NCBI RefSeq assembly: GCF_004151275.2
Contig: NZ_CP130821.1
Coordinates: 682,001 to 746,000, forward strand
DNA from: Flavobacterium dauae
Lineage (GTDB): Bacteria; Bacteroidota; Bacteroidia; Flavobacteriales; Flavobacteriaceae
DNA: 64,000 nucleotides
Direction: 5' to 3'
Shown here: positions 56,854-64,000 of the stretch, in pieces
Layout: each line of letters begins with the position of its first letter
Numbering within the stretch: the stretch's first letter is position 1
Translations under genes and position numbers: made by a program
Notes under the pieces: generated by a model
The model's input: the letters and a program-made list of their open reading frames with translations, nothing else
Told to the model about the DNA's origin: nothing
Databases searched by the model: none

Positions 56854-58497
56854 ATGGACTTAAACTTCAATAAAAACGAAGATCATAATAAATTACTTTT
56901 ATCAGAATTAAAACAAAGATTTGCCAAAGTTAAATTGGGCGGTGGCGAAAAAAGAATTGCTAAACTACACGAACAAGGAAAAATGACCGCTCGCGAGCGT
57001 ATTGATTTTTTGTTTGATAAAGATTCAAAATCAATCGAAATCGGTGCGTTTGTTGGCGATGGTATGTATAAAGAACACGGCGGTTGTCCATCGGGCGGTG
57101 TTGTAGTTAAAATTGGCTACGTTAACAAAAAGCAGGTAATTGTTGTAGCGAACGATGCTACGGTAAAAGCCGGTGCGTGGTTTCCAATTACAGGTAAAAA
57201 GAACTTGCGAGCTCAAGAAATCGCCATTGAAAACCGTTTGCCGATTATTTATTTGGTTGATTCTGCCGGAGTTTATCTGCCAATGCAAGATGAAATTTTC
57301 CCTGATAAAGAAAACTTCGGACGTATTTTCCGTAACAATGCCATTATGTCGTCTATGGGAATTACCCAAATTGCAGCCGTAATGGGTAGTTGTGTTGCCG
57401 GTGGGGCTTATTTGCCAATTATGAGCGATGAGGCCTTGATTGTTGATAAAACCGGATCGATTTTTTTAGCAGGATCTTATTTGGTAAAAGCAGCAATTGG
57501 CGAATCTATCGATAATGAAACATTGGGTGGGGCAACAACACATACCGAAATTTCGGGTGTTACCGATTATAAAGCAAAAGACGATAAAGATTGTTTAGAA
57601 ACCATTCGAAACATTGTTGGTAGAATGGGCGATTTTGATAAAGCAGGATTTAATAGAATCGATGCAAAAAAACCGGCGTTAGATCCAAACGAAATTTACG
57701 GAATTTTACCAAAATCTCGTAGCGAACAATACGATACTATGGAAATCATTAAACGTTTGGTTGATAATTCTGAATTTGATGAATACAAAGCAGGTTACGG
57801 ACAAACAATTATTACCGGCTATGCACGTATCGACGGTTGGGCGGTTGGTATTGTTGCCAATCAGCGTAAGGTTGTGAAAACAACAGGAGCTAAAACCAAG
57901 CCAAGCGAAATGCAATTTGGTGGTGTAATTTATTCCGATTCTGCCGATAAAGCAACGCGTTTCATTGCAAACTGTAATCAAAAGAAAATTCCATTGGTTT
58001 TCTTACAAGATGTTACCGGTTTTATGGTTGGATCTAAATCTGAACACGGCGGTATTATTAAAGATGGCGCTAAAATGGTGAATGCTGTAAGTAATTCTGT
58101 TGTACCTAAATTTACCGTTATTATGGGGAATTCTTATGGTGCAGGAAATTATGCAATGTGCGGAAAAGCGTACGATCCACGTTTCTTTTTGGCTTGGCCA
58201 AGTGCAGAATTAGCAGTAATGGGCGGTGCACAGGCAGCAAAAGTTTTATTGCAGATAGAAGCATCATCTTTAAAAGCAAAAGGCGAGGAGCTAACTCCGG
58301 AAAAAGAAGCAGAATTGTTTGATAAAATTAAAGCGAAATACGATGCACAGGTATCACCATATTATGCAGCAGCCCGTTTATGGACCGATGCTATTATTGA
58401 TCCGTTAGATACCCGCCAATGGATTTCTATGGGAATTGAAGCAGCGAATCATGCACCAATTGAAAAACCATTTAATTTAGGTGTTATCCAAGTATAA
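56854..58497 (+). CDS. Acyl-CoA carboxylase beta (carboxyltransferase) subunit
   Basis: A 547-residue biotin-dependent carboxyltransferase. It belongs to the methylcrotonyl/propionyl-CoA carboxylase beta group by length and by GGEKRIAKLHEQGKMTARERIDFL, YLVDSAGVYLPMQDEIFPDKENFGRIF, AVMGSCVAGGAYLPIMSDE and, in the C-half, FLQDVTGFMVGSKSEHGGIIKDGAKMV and AVMGGAQAAKVL. The PMQDE wording and early GGG favour 3-methylcrotonyl-CoA carboxylase (leucine breakdown), but no biotin-carboxylase alpha subunit is adjacent, so propionyl-CoA is not excluded. Confidence 0.9.
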   Translation: MDLNFNKNEDHNKLLLSELKQRFAKVKLGGGEKRIAKLHEQGKMTARERIDFLFDKDSKSIEIGAFVGDGMYKEHGGCPSGGVVVKIGYVNKKQVIVVANDATVKAGAWFPITGKKNLRAQEIAIENRLPIIYLVDSAGVYLPMQDEIFPDKENFGRIFRNNAIMSSMGITQIAAVMGSCVAGGAYLPIMSDEALIVDKTGSIFLAGSYLVKAAIGESIDNETLGGATTHTEISGVTDYKAKDDKDCLETIRNIVGRMGDFDKAGFNRIDAKKPALDPNEIYGILPKSRSEQYDTMEIIKRLVDNSEFDEYKAGYGQTIITGYARIDGWAVGIVANQRKVVKTTGAKTKPSEMQFGGVIYSDSADKATRFIANCNQKKIPLVFLQDVTGFMVGSKSEHGGIIKDGAKMVNAVSNSVVPKFTVIMGNSYGAGNYAMCGKAYDPRFFLAWPSAELAVMGGAQAAKVLLQIEASSLKAKGEELTPEKEAELFDKIKAKYDAQVSPYYAAARLWTDAIIDPLDTRQWISMGIEAANHAPIEKPFNLGVIQV

Positions 58498-58533
58498 AGA
58501 GGTCGAAAGCCGAAAGTTATAAAGTCAAAAGTC

Positions 58534-58562
58534 AAAAGTCTGCTCAACGGCGGACTTTTTTA
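58534..58562 (+). terminator. Terminator after the carboxylase gene
   Basis: Arms aaaagtctgc (58534-58543) and gcggactttt (58550-58559) pair with one G-U mismatch and run into T residues. Just upstream the word aaagtc is repeated three times. Confidence 0.7.
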
Positions 58563-58652
58563 ATCTGTTATCGTAAAATTGCCATTTGTATGTCATTATG
58601 AACGAAGTGAAAAAATTTTCGACTTTTGACATTCGACATTAAGACTAAAATA

Positions 58653-60047
58653 ATGATAAAAGAAAATCCATCGTCTTTTGAAAGATATTTGCCATTAGTT
58701 ACTGCAGTGGCTATGTTTATGCAATCGTTAGACGGAACCATACTTAACACATCGTTGCCAAGCATTGCTGTCGATATGAATTATTCGCCGTTAGAAATGC
58801 AATCGGTCATTGTTAGCTATACCTTAACGTTGGCATTGTTTATACCCTTATCAGGTTGGTTGTCAGATAAATTTGGTACAAAAAAAATGTTTATTCTTGC
58901 GGTATTTTTATTTACGCTGGGATCGCTTTTTTGTGCCTTATCGATCGATTTGCTTACCTTGAATTTATCGCGAATTCTTCAGGCTATCGGTGGATCAATG
59001 ATGGTACCCATTGCACGGTTGGCAATTTTATACCAGTATCCGCGCAATCAGTTGTTAAAAATAATGAATTACATTACCATTCCCGGATTGTTAGGTCCGG
59101 TTATTGGTCCCAGTTTAGGCGGATTTTTATCAGATAATTTTTCGTGGCATTGGATCTTTCTGGTAAATCTTCCGGTGGGAATATTGGGAATGATCCTCGC
59201 ATGGAAAATTATGCCTAATTACAAAAATACCGTTGGTAAATTTGATGTTTTAGGATTGGTGTATTTTAGTCTGGCGCTGGTTTTTATAACCCTTGCTATG
59301 GAGTTAAGCAGCGTAGGTATCAATCATTACAGCTTAATTTTGGCTTTAGTGTTTTTTGCAGGATTGCTTTTTGTGCTGTATTACAAACATTTTAAAAGAA
59401 CCAATAAACCTATTATCAATCTAAATCTTTTTAAGATCAGAACACTTCGTATTGGTTTAATAGGTAGCTTAATTACCCGTTTTGGCATCAGCGGATTACC
59501 TTTTTTGTTGCCATTGATGATGCAGGTTGGCTTTGGGTTTTCGGCATCAAAAGCCGGCATAATGTTGCTTCCTTCAGCACTAACCACCATTGCCGTAAAA
59601 CCGTGGATTGTTAAAATTGTAAAATATTTTGGTTACCGAAAGGTTTTAATAAGCAACACGTTGTTTTTAGCGACTATTATTTTTGTGTTTAGTTTTATGC
59701 AGAAAGATACACCGCTAATGTATTATATTTTGCTAATGATTGCTTACGGAGCTTTTACATCAATACAAATGACGGCGATGAACACTATTTCGTTAGCCGA
59801 TTTAAATGACGACCAGGCAAGTGGCGGTAACAGTTTGCTGGCAATTATGCAGCAACTCTCTATAAGTTTCGGAATATCTATTGCAGCTTTGGTTTTAGCT
59901 TTCTTTAAAGACCAAATGGATTTTTACCGTGGCGATTTAGTCACTGCTTTTCATTTAACCTTAATAACACTGGCAGTTTTAACCGCTATATCAAGTTTAA
60001 CGTTTACCAAATTAAAACGCAACGACGGACAAAAGCTATCGGAGTAA
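58653..60047 (+). CDS. MFS transporter, DHA2 (MdtD/EmrB-like) family
   Basis: A 464-residue inner-membrane proton-driven exporter. The N-terminus matches the DHA2 drug-exporter group: QSLDGTILNTSLPSIAVDMNYSPLEMQSVIVSYTLTLALFIPLSGWLSDKFGTKKMF. It also shows FVNLPVGILG-type wording (HWIFLVNLPVGILGMIL) and GPVIGPSLGG. Repeated hydrophobic segments cover the whole length. I chose the ATG at 58653 over an in-frame one nine codons upstream, as the protein then begins just before the family's first helix. The substrate is unknown. Confidence 0.88.
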   Translation: MIKENPSSFERYLPLVTAVAMFMQSLDGTILNTSLPSIAVDMNYSPLEMQSVIVSYTLTLALFIPLSGWLSDKFGTKKMFILAVFLFTLGSLFCALSIDLLTLNLSRILQAIGGSMMVPIARLAILYQYPRNQLLKIMNYITIPGLLGPVIGPSLGGFLSDNFSWHWIFLVNLPVGILGMILAWKIMPNYKNTVGKFDVLGLVYFSLALVFITLAMELSSVGINHYSLILALVFFAGLLFVLYYKHFKRTNKPIINLNLFKIRTLRIGLIGSLITRFGISGLPFLLPLMMQVGFGFSASKAGIMLLPSALTTIAVKPWIVKIVKYFGYRKVLISNTLFLATIIFVFSFMQKDTPLMYYILLMIAYGAFTSIQMTAMNTISLADLNDDQASGGNSLLAIMQQLSISFGISIAALVLAFFKDQMDFYRGDLVTAFHLTLITLAVLTAISSLTFTKLKRNDGQKLSE

Positions 60048-60165
60048 ACGCTGTTTTTTATGCAAGATAGATGAATGATAATTTAAAACAATACCATTTT
60101 ATTTCCATTCCTTTAATCAGCACAAACAAATAATTTTTTATCTTTACACAATAAACTGCTAATGA

Positions 60166-60570
60166 ATGAGAGCATATATATCTGTTGATACAGAAACAAG
60201 AAAACTGTTAGGAAAAGAAATTATAGCATTGGGTATGGCAATGGGTTCTGCAAATGTAGAACATTTTATTTTTGTAGATAAATATACTATGGAAGCCGGG
60301 CAAGAAGCAGAGTTTATGCAAAAGGCAATGAAAGAAATTGATACCAGTAACTTTATAATGGTTGAAGCAACTAAAATAAACGTTACCTCGTGTATAGAAT
60401 TGGGATATGCCAAAGCAAAACGCAAACCAATTGTTTATTTGCAAAAAGCCGAAGCAGAAACCAACGAAGTGTTGTTTGCTTTGAGCAACTTTCATATTCT
60501 GTATTCAAGTCCAAAAGATTTGTTCGACCAGTTAAGTGAATTCTTAAAAAACGTTTTACCACAAAATTAA
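60166..60570 (+). CDS. Small Rossmann-like protein, possible nucleoside deoxyribosyltransferase relative
   Basis: A 134-residue cytoplasmic protein. The order ISVDTETRKLLGKEII, then KEIDTSNFIMVEATKINVTSCIELGYAKAKRKPIVYLQK, recalls nucleoside 2-deoxyribosyltransferase and TIR-like folds, where an Asp...(S/T)x3...E-L-GYA pattern forms the nucleotide site (here Glu in CIELGYA). The match is by pattern only and the length is short for a full enzyme. It ends in a perfect palindromic terminator. Function uncertain. Confidence 0.6.
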   Translation: MRAYISVDTETRKLLGKEIIALGMAMGSANVEHFIFVDKYTMEAGQEAEFMQKAMKEIDTSNFIMVEATKINVTSCIELGYAKAKRKPIVYLQKAEAETNEVLFALSNFHILYSSPKDLFDQLSEFLKNVLPQN

Positions 60571-60597
60571 GCTTTGAAATTTCAAAGCTTTTTTTAT
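60569..60597 (+). terminator. Palindromic terminator
   Basis: A perfect palindrome aagctttgaaa/tttcaaagctt (60569-60590), beginning at the stop codon, followed by a seven-T tract. Confidence 0.88.
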
Positions 60598-60628
60598 AGA
60601 GCGTCAACACACTCCAGATAATTATTAA

Positions 60629-60636
60629 TATATTTG
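60629..60636 (+). promoter_or_regulatory. Promoter -7 element of the M49 peptidase gene
   Basis: TATATTTG matches TAnnTTTG, 22 bp before the ATG at 60659. Confidence 0.55.
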
Positions 60637-60658
60637 TTATTAACTAACAAACAAAAAT

Positions 60659-62698
60659 ATGAAATTAAGTCAAATTACCCTTATAGCATTCGCTGTGGCA
60701 TCGTTAACAGCTTGCAATAAAAATAACAACAAAAATACCGATAACAGTATGATAGACAGTTTGAAACAGGTTCAGTTTGAAACGGAACAATTCGCCGATG
60801 TACAAGTGTTGAAATACGATATTCCGGGATGGGAAAAACTTACATTGAAAGAAAAAAAACTGGTTTATTATTTGGCACAGGCAGGATATGCCGGCAGAGA
60901 TATTTTTTGGGATCAAAACTATAAGTATAATTTAAAGATCCGTGCTGCCTTAGAAAACATCTACCAAAATTATAAAGGTGATAAAAACAGTGAAAATTGG
61001 AAAAATTTTGAGATCTACTTAAAACGCATTTGGTTTTCAAACGGAATCCATCATCATTATTCAAACGATAAAATAAAACCGGGCTTTCCGCAAACGTATC
61101 TTCAAACGCTTTTAAAAGAAACCAAAACCAATTTAGATGCCAGCATTGTCGAGGTTTTATTTAACGATGTAGATGCAAAAAAAGTAAATTTAAATCAAAA
61201 GGTTGATTTAGTTCAGGGATCGGCAGTTAATTTTTACGGAAAAGGATTAACAGCAAACGATGTAGAAAAATATTACAGCAGTATGGTTCCTGCCGATTCA
61301 TTAAGACCATTATCAACCGGATTAAACTCTAAATTAGTCCGTACCGAATCAGGTAAAATCGAAGAACGTATCTGGAGAAGTGGCGGAATGTACGGTGCCG
61401 CAATTGACAAAGTGATTTTCTGGTTAGAAAAGGCGGTAAAAGTTGCCGAAAACAAACCACAAGCCGAAGCTTTAACCATTTTAATTGATTTTTATAAAAC
61501 CGGCGAACTTAAAAAATGGGACGATTACAATGTTGCATGGGTGAAAGCAACCGAAGGAAATATCGATTATATCAATGGATTCATCGAGGTTTATAACGAT
61601 CCGTTAGGGCATAAAGCTTCTTTTGAATCGACTGTTCAAATTAAAGATTTTGATATGTCGGCTAAAATGGAAGTGGTTTCAAAAAACGCTCAATGGTTTG
61701 AAGATCATTCGCCGTTAATGCCGCAGCATAAAAAGAAGAATGTAGTAGGAATTTCGTATAAAACCGTAATTGTGGCTGCCGAAAGTGGCGATACTTCTCC
61801 GGCAACGCCCATTGGTGTGAATTTACCAAATGCAGATTGGATTAGGGCAGAGCACGGTTCAAAATCAATTTCATTAGGAAACATTATCGAAGCATACAAC
61901 AAATCGGGTGGCGATGAAAAACTAAAAGAATTTGCTTTTGATGAAAATGAAATTCAGCTTTCAAAGCGATACAGCGAACTGGCTGATAAATTACACACGG
62001 CACTGCACGAGGTTATTGGGCACGCATCGGGTCAGTTAAATCCGGGGGTGGGTACACCAAAAGAAACGCTTAAAAGCTATGCGTCAACATTAGAAGAAGG
62101 TCGTGCCGATTTAGTGGCTCTATATTATCTGTACGATAAAAAAATACAAGATTTAGGCTTGGTTGACGATTGGCAAGGTTTGGGTAAAACAGCTTATAAC
62201 GATTATATACGCAATGGTTTAATGACGCAGTTGGTGCGTATTGAACCGGGACAGGATATTGAAGAAGCACACATGCGCAACCGCCAATGGATTTCGGCTT
62301 GGGTTTTTGAAAAAGGAAAAGAGCAGAATGTAATTGAAAAAATAGAGCGTAACGGTAAAACGTATTTCAAAATTAACAATTACGAACTGTTACATGATTT
62401 ATTCGGACAGTTATTGCGTGAAACACAGCGTATCAAATCCGAAGGAGATTTTAACGCAGCAAAAGCACTGGTTGAAACATACGGTGTAAAAGTAGATCAA
62501 AAAATACATAAAGAGGTATTAGAACGTAGCAAAAAATTCAATACGGCACCTTACCGCGGATTTGTAAACCCGGTGTTGGTTCCGGTTACTAACGAGCAAG
62601 GCGACATTACCGATATTGTGGTAACATACCCTAAAACGTTTGCCGAACAAATGCTGTATTATTCTAAAAATTATAATTTTCTTCCGTTAGAGAACTAA
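60659..62698 (+). CDS. M49-family peptidase (dipeptidyl-peptidase III-like) lipoprotein
   Basis: A 679-residue zinc metallopeptidase with a lipoprotein signal ending SLTAC then NKNN. The zinc motif HEVIGH at residues 450-455 and the second motif EEGRAD at 479-484 are those of the M49 family; related flavobacterial proteins use HExxGH in place of the HELLGH of classical DPP III. It should remove dipeptides from oligopeptides, probably at the cell envelope, unlike the cytosolic DPP III of eukaryotes. Databases sometimes label such proteins dihydrofolate reductase; no DHFR motif is present. It has its own promoter and terminator. Confidence 0.9.
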   Translation: MKLSQITLIAFAVASLTACNKNNNKNTDNSMIDSLKQVQFETEQFADVQVLKYDIPGWEKLTLKEKKLVYYLAQAGYAGRDIFWDQNYKYNLKIRAALENIYQNYKGDKNSENWKNFEIYLKRIWFSNGIHHHYSNDKIKPGFPQTYLQTLLKETKTNLDASIVEVLFNDVDAKKVNLNQKVDLVQGSAVNFYGKGLTANDVEKYYSSMVPADSLRPLSTGLNSKLVRTESGKIEERIWRSGGMYGAAIDKVIFWLEKAVKVAENKPQAEALTILIDFYKTGELKKWDDYNVAWVKATEGNIDYINGFIEVYNDPLGHKASFESTVQIKDFDMSAKMEVVSKNAQWFEDHSPLMPQHKKKNVVGISYKTVIVAAESGDTSPATPIGVNLPNADWIRAEHGSKSISLGNIIEAYNKSGGDEKLKEFAFDENEIQLSKRYSELADKLHTALHEVIGHASGQLNPGVGTPKETLKSYASTLEEGRADLVALYYLYDKKIQDLGLVDDWQGLGKTAYNDYIRNGLMTQLVRIEPGQDIEEAHMRNRQWISAWVFEKGKEQNVIEKIERNGKTYFKINNYELLHDLFGQLLRETQRIKSEGDFNAAKALVETYGVKVDQKIHKEVLERSKKFNTAPYRGFVNPVLVPVTNEQGDITDIVVTYPKTFAEQMLYYSKNYNFLPLEN

Positions 62699-62723
62699 TC
62701 TATAGCTGAAAGTTAACAAGTAA

Positions 62724-62763
62724 AAAGCCAAATGTTTGATGTTTTAATCGAATATTTGGCTTT
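62724..62763. terminator. Terminator after the M49 peptidase gene
   Basis: Arms aaagccaaat (62724-62733) and atttggcttt (62754-62763) pair perfectly around a 20-base loop, followed by a T-rich stretch. Confidence 0.7.
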
Positions 62764-62777
62764 CTACTTTTTTCAGG

Positions 62778-62785
62778 TATCTTTG
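62778..62785 (+). promoter_or_regulatory. Promoter -7 element of the TonB-C-like gene
   Basis: TATCTTTG matches TAnnTTTG, 13 bp before the ATG at 62799, so the leader would be very short. Confidence 0.5.
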
Positions 62786-62798
62786 CAAAAAATTATTT

Positions 62799-63482
62799 AT
62801 GAAAACGCTATTCTTAACTTTTCTGTTCTTATTGTCTTTATGCACAAACGCACAAATTGTAGAAGCAAGCACAACCATTGCTACCAATGAATATATGGAT
62901 TTATTGACAGCTAATTTAGAATTGCCTAAAGAAGTTACTGAAAAATATGCCAATCAAGATATTGAGCTAACTATTGTTTTAACCATTACAAAAGACGGAT
63001 CTGTTTTTAATCCTAAAATTCAAAACGATTCGTTGCAATTAGAACCGTACTTAAAAAAAGCGGTTGAAACGTTGCCAAAATGGAATCCCAAAACAGAAGA
63101 CGGTAATCCCGTAGTTTCTCGAAAAGCTTTTAAGTTGATTATTCCGATACTTTATGCTATTCAGGAAGACGATCTTGCTATGAAAGCTAATCCCGAAGGA
63201 GGAATGCAAGGTTATTATCACAATTTTATGAGAAAAGTAAATGTTGATAAATATTTAGATGATGAGGCAACAGTATCTGGAATTAAAATGATTGCTACAT
63301 TTGTTGTTGAAAAAGACGGAAATCTTACTAATATTAAAATTATTGAATCTAATGAACCTTCGCTTAATAGCGAAATTATCAGGGTAATAAAATCAATGCC
63401 TAAATGGAATCCTGCTACAGAAAATGGCGTGCCGGTACGTTCTGATTTTACTTTACCTATTAAAATTAAATTCAACAGATAA
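62799..63482 (+). CDS. Secreted protein with two TonB-C-like domains
   Basis: A 227-residue secreted protein with signal peptide (LFLTFLFLLSLCTNAQ). Two related halves follow, each with the TonB C-terminal-like pattern: IELTIVLTITKDGSVFNPKI...ETLPKWNPKTEDGNPV (about 50-115) and IATFVVEKDGNLTNIKII...KSMPKWNPATENGVPVRSDFTLPIKIKF (about 162-227). No transmembrane anchor remains after signal cleavage, so it is not a working TonB. It lies directly upstream of a BlaI/M56 pair, a frequent flavobacterial neighbourhood. Function unknown. Confidence 0.8.
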   Translation: MKTLFLTFLFLLSLCTNAQIVEASTTIATNEYMDLLTANLELPKEVTEKYANQDIELTIVLTITKDGSVFNPKIQNDSLQLEPYLKKAVETLPKWNPKTEDGNPVVSRKAFKLIIPILYAIQEDDLAMKANPEGGMQGYYHNFMRKVNVDKYLDDEATVSGIKMIATFVVEKDGNLTNIKIIESNEPSLNSEIIRVIKSMPKWNPATENGVPVRSDFTLPIKIKFNR

Positions 63483-63484
63483 AA

Positions 63485-63512
63485 TAAAAAAAACAGAGCA
63501 ATCTGTTTTTTA
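63485..63512 (+). terminator. Terminator before blaI
   Basis: Arms aaacaga (63491-63497) and tctgttt (63502-63508) with a gcaa loop and flanking A and T tracts end the upstream gene. Confidence 0.75.
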
Positions 63513-63521
63513 TTTAAAACA

Positions 63522-63561
63522 TTGTTCTATATTTGTAGAACAAATTCTAATAATGTAGAAT
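63522..63561 (+). promoter_or_regulatory. blaI promoter with two matched BlaI-type operators
   Basis: The -7 element TATATTTG (63528-63535) lies inside the perfect inverted repeat ttgttcta-N6-tagaacaa (63522-63543). A second inverted repeat, attcta-N6-tagaat (63544-63561), ends just before the ATG. Both share TCTA-N6-TAGA and their centres are exactly 20 bp apart, about two helical turns. BlaI/MecI repressors bind such dyads as dimers, so autorepression is likely. Confidence 0.7.
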
Positions 63562-63927
63562 ATGAAGTTAACAACAGCAGAAGAACAGCTTATGCAATAT
63601 GTATGGCAACATAAAAAAGTGGTTCTTAAAGATTTAATTGACAGTTATCCAGATCCTAAACCAGCAAAAACAACAGTGGCAACTACCATTAAAAAGCTAA
63701 CCGAAAAAGGTTTTGTAGGATATGATGAAATTGGTAACACCCGTTTGTATTACGCAATTATAAAGAAAGAAAACTATTTTTCTAAACAAATGAAAAATAT
63801 GATTAAACAGTTTTTTGATAACTCAACCACGCAATTTGCATCGTTTTTTGCCAAAGACGCATCGCTAACAAAGGAAGAATTACAAAAACTTCGCGATTTA
63901 ATTGATGATGAACTAAAACAAAAATGA
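63562..63927 (+). CDS. BlaI/MecI/CopY family transcriptional repressor
   Basis: A 121-residue winged-helix repressor of the BlaI type. The DNA-binding part (about 1-70) contains LTTAEEQLMQYVWQHKKVVLKDLIDSYPDPKPAKTTVATTIKKLTEKGFVGYDEIGNTRLYY; the helical C-terminus (about 75-121) should dimerise. Partner M56 peptidases usually cleave such repressors in response to a signal. It overlaps nothing and is followed after 1 bp by an M56-like gene. Twin palindromes at its promoter indicate autoregulation. Confidence 0.94.
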   Translation: MKLTTAEEQLMQYVWQHKKVVLKDLIDSYPDPKPAKTTVATTIKKLTEKGFVGYDEIGNTRLYYAIIKKENYFSKQMKNMIKQFFDNSTTQFASFFAKDASLTKEELQKLRDLIDDELKQK

Positions 63928-63928
63928 T

Positions 63929-64000
63929 ATGGTGGTGTATTTAATTAAATCCACGTTTTTGTTTTTAGTGTTCTTTTTAATTTATAAATGGAATCTTGAA
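63929..64000 (+). CDS. M56 family (BlaR1-like) peptidase, 5' end only
   Basis: Only 24 codons are in the window. They begin MVVYLIKSTFLFLVFFLIYK, a hydrophobic N-terminal segment of the kind seen in M56 sensor peptidases, and start 1 bp after the blaI stop. The position right after blaI makes a BlaR1-like antirepressor the natural reading; the peptidase motif itself lies outside the window. Confidence 0.65.
   Translation, partial: MVVYLIKSTFLFLVFFLIYKWNLE

Noticed and set aside
60659..62698. Dihydrofolate reductase label sometimes given to this protein type
   Set aside because: The protein has HEVIGH and EEGRAD zinc-peptidase motifs and no DHFR features.

Overview
The window is a chromosomal segment from a low-GC Bacteroidota bacterium, most likely a member of the Flavobacteriaceae; the genus cannot be fixed from sequence alone. 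Supporting signs are: promoters of the TAnnTTTG type with no Shine-Dalgarno sites; lipoproteins with acidic residues after the lipid-accepting Cys; TonB-dependent receptors carrying an N-terminal carboxypeptidase-regulatory-like domain; a monomeric NADP-isocitrate dehydrogenase; and flavobacterial families such as DUF4249, DUF4625, DUF2490, DUF1573 and a PNGase F. No rRNA, tRNA or CRISPR array was found.

Layout. 1-1.3 kb: the 3' part of recN. 1.3-13.5 kb (minus strand): a long aromatic-catabolism operon. In transcription order it encodes a flavin reductase, an FAD-monooxygenase/Old-Yellow-Enzyme fusion (salicylyl-CoA or 2-aminobenzoyl-CoA 5-hydroxylase type), an aryl-CoA ligase, a hotdog thioesterase, a nitrilase-family enzyme, a gentisate 1,2-dioxygenase, a fumarylacetoacetate-hydrolase-family maleylpyruvate hydrolase and a maleate isomerase. 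Together they can take an ortho-substituted benzoate through its CoA ester to pyruvate and fumarate without glutathione. Four passenger genes sit between the enzyme genes: a DUF4265 gene, a broken IS200-like/RAYT transposase with REP-like palindromes, a tandem nuclease-fold membrane protein and a KilA-N gene. The KilA-N gene appears to have entered exactly at the hydrolase start, leaving a decayed copy of that gene's 5' end behind.

13.5-25.5 kb: a TonB receptor/DUF4249 pair, NUDIX hydrolase, NADP-IDH, thymidine kinase, two hypothetical genes, rsmI, OsmC, a MITE-like palindromic element, a HigBA toxin-antitoxin pair and recJ. 25.7-30.6 kb: a tightly coupled operon of TonB receptor, purple-acid-type phosphatase and beta-propeller phytase, probably for phytate use. 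30.7-34.1 kb: a probable metal-uptake locus. 34.1-43.1 kb: asd, a DUF4625-like lipoprotein, three tandem paralogous lipoproteins, prolyl oligopeptidase, a GlmM-type mutase and small genes.

43.1-54.8 kb: a DEAD-box helicase, DUF2490, a frameshifted secreted protein, rdgB, recG, a PNGase F lipoprotein followed by a 3' fragment of a second prolyl oligopeptidase, DUF1573 and valS. 54.9-64 kb: PiT phosphate permease with its DUF47 partner, an acyl-CoA carboxylase beta subunit, an MFS exporter, an M49 peptidase lipoprotein, a protein with two TonB-C-like domains, and a BlaI repressor with the start of its M56 (BlaR1-like) partner. The BlaI promoter carries two matched palindromic operators. Housekeeping genes are mostly ordinary; the novelty lies in the aromatic operon with its passengers and in several repeats and gene-decay events.
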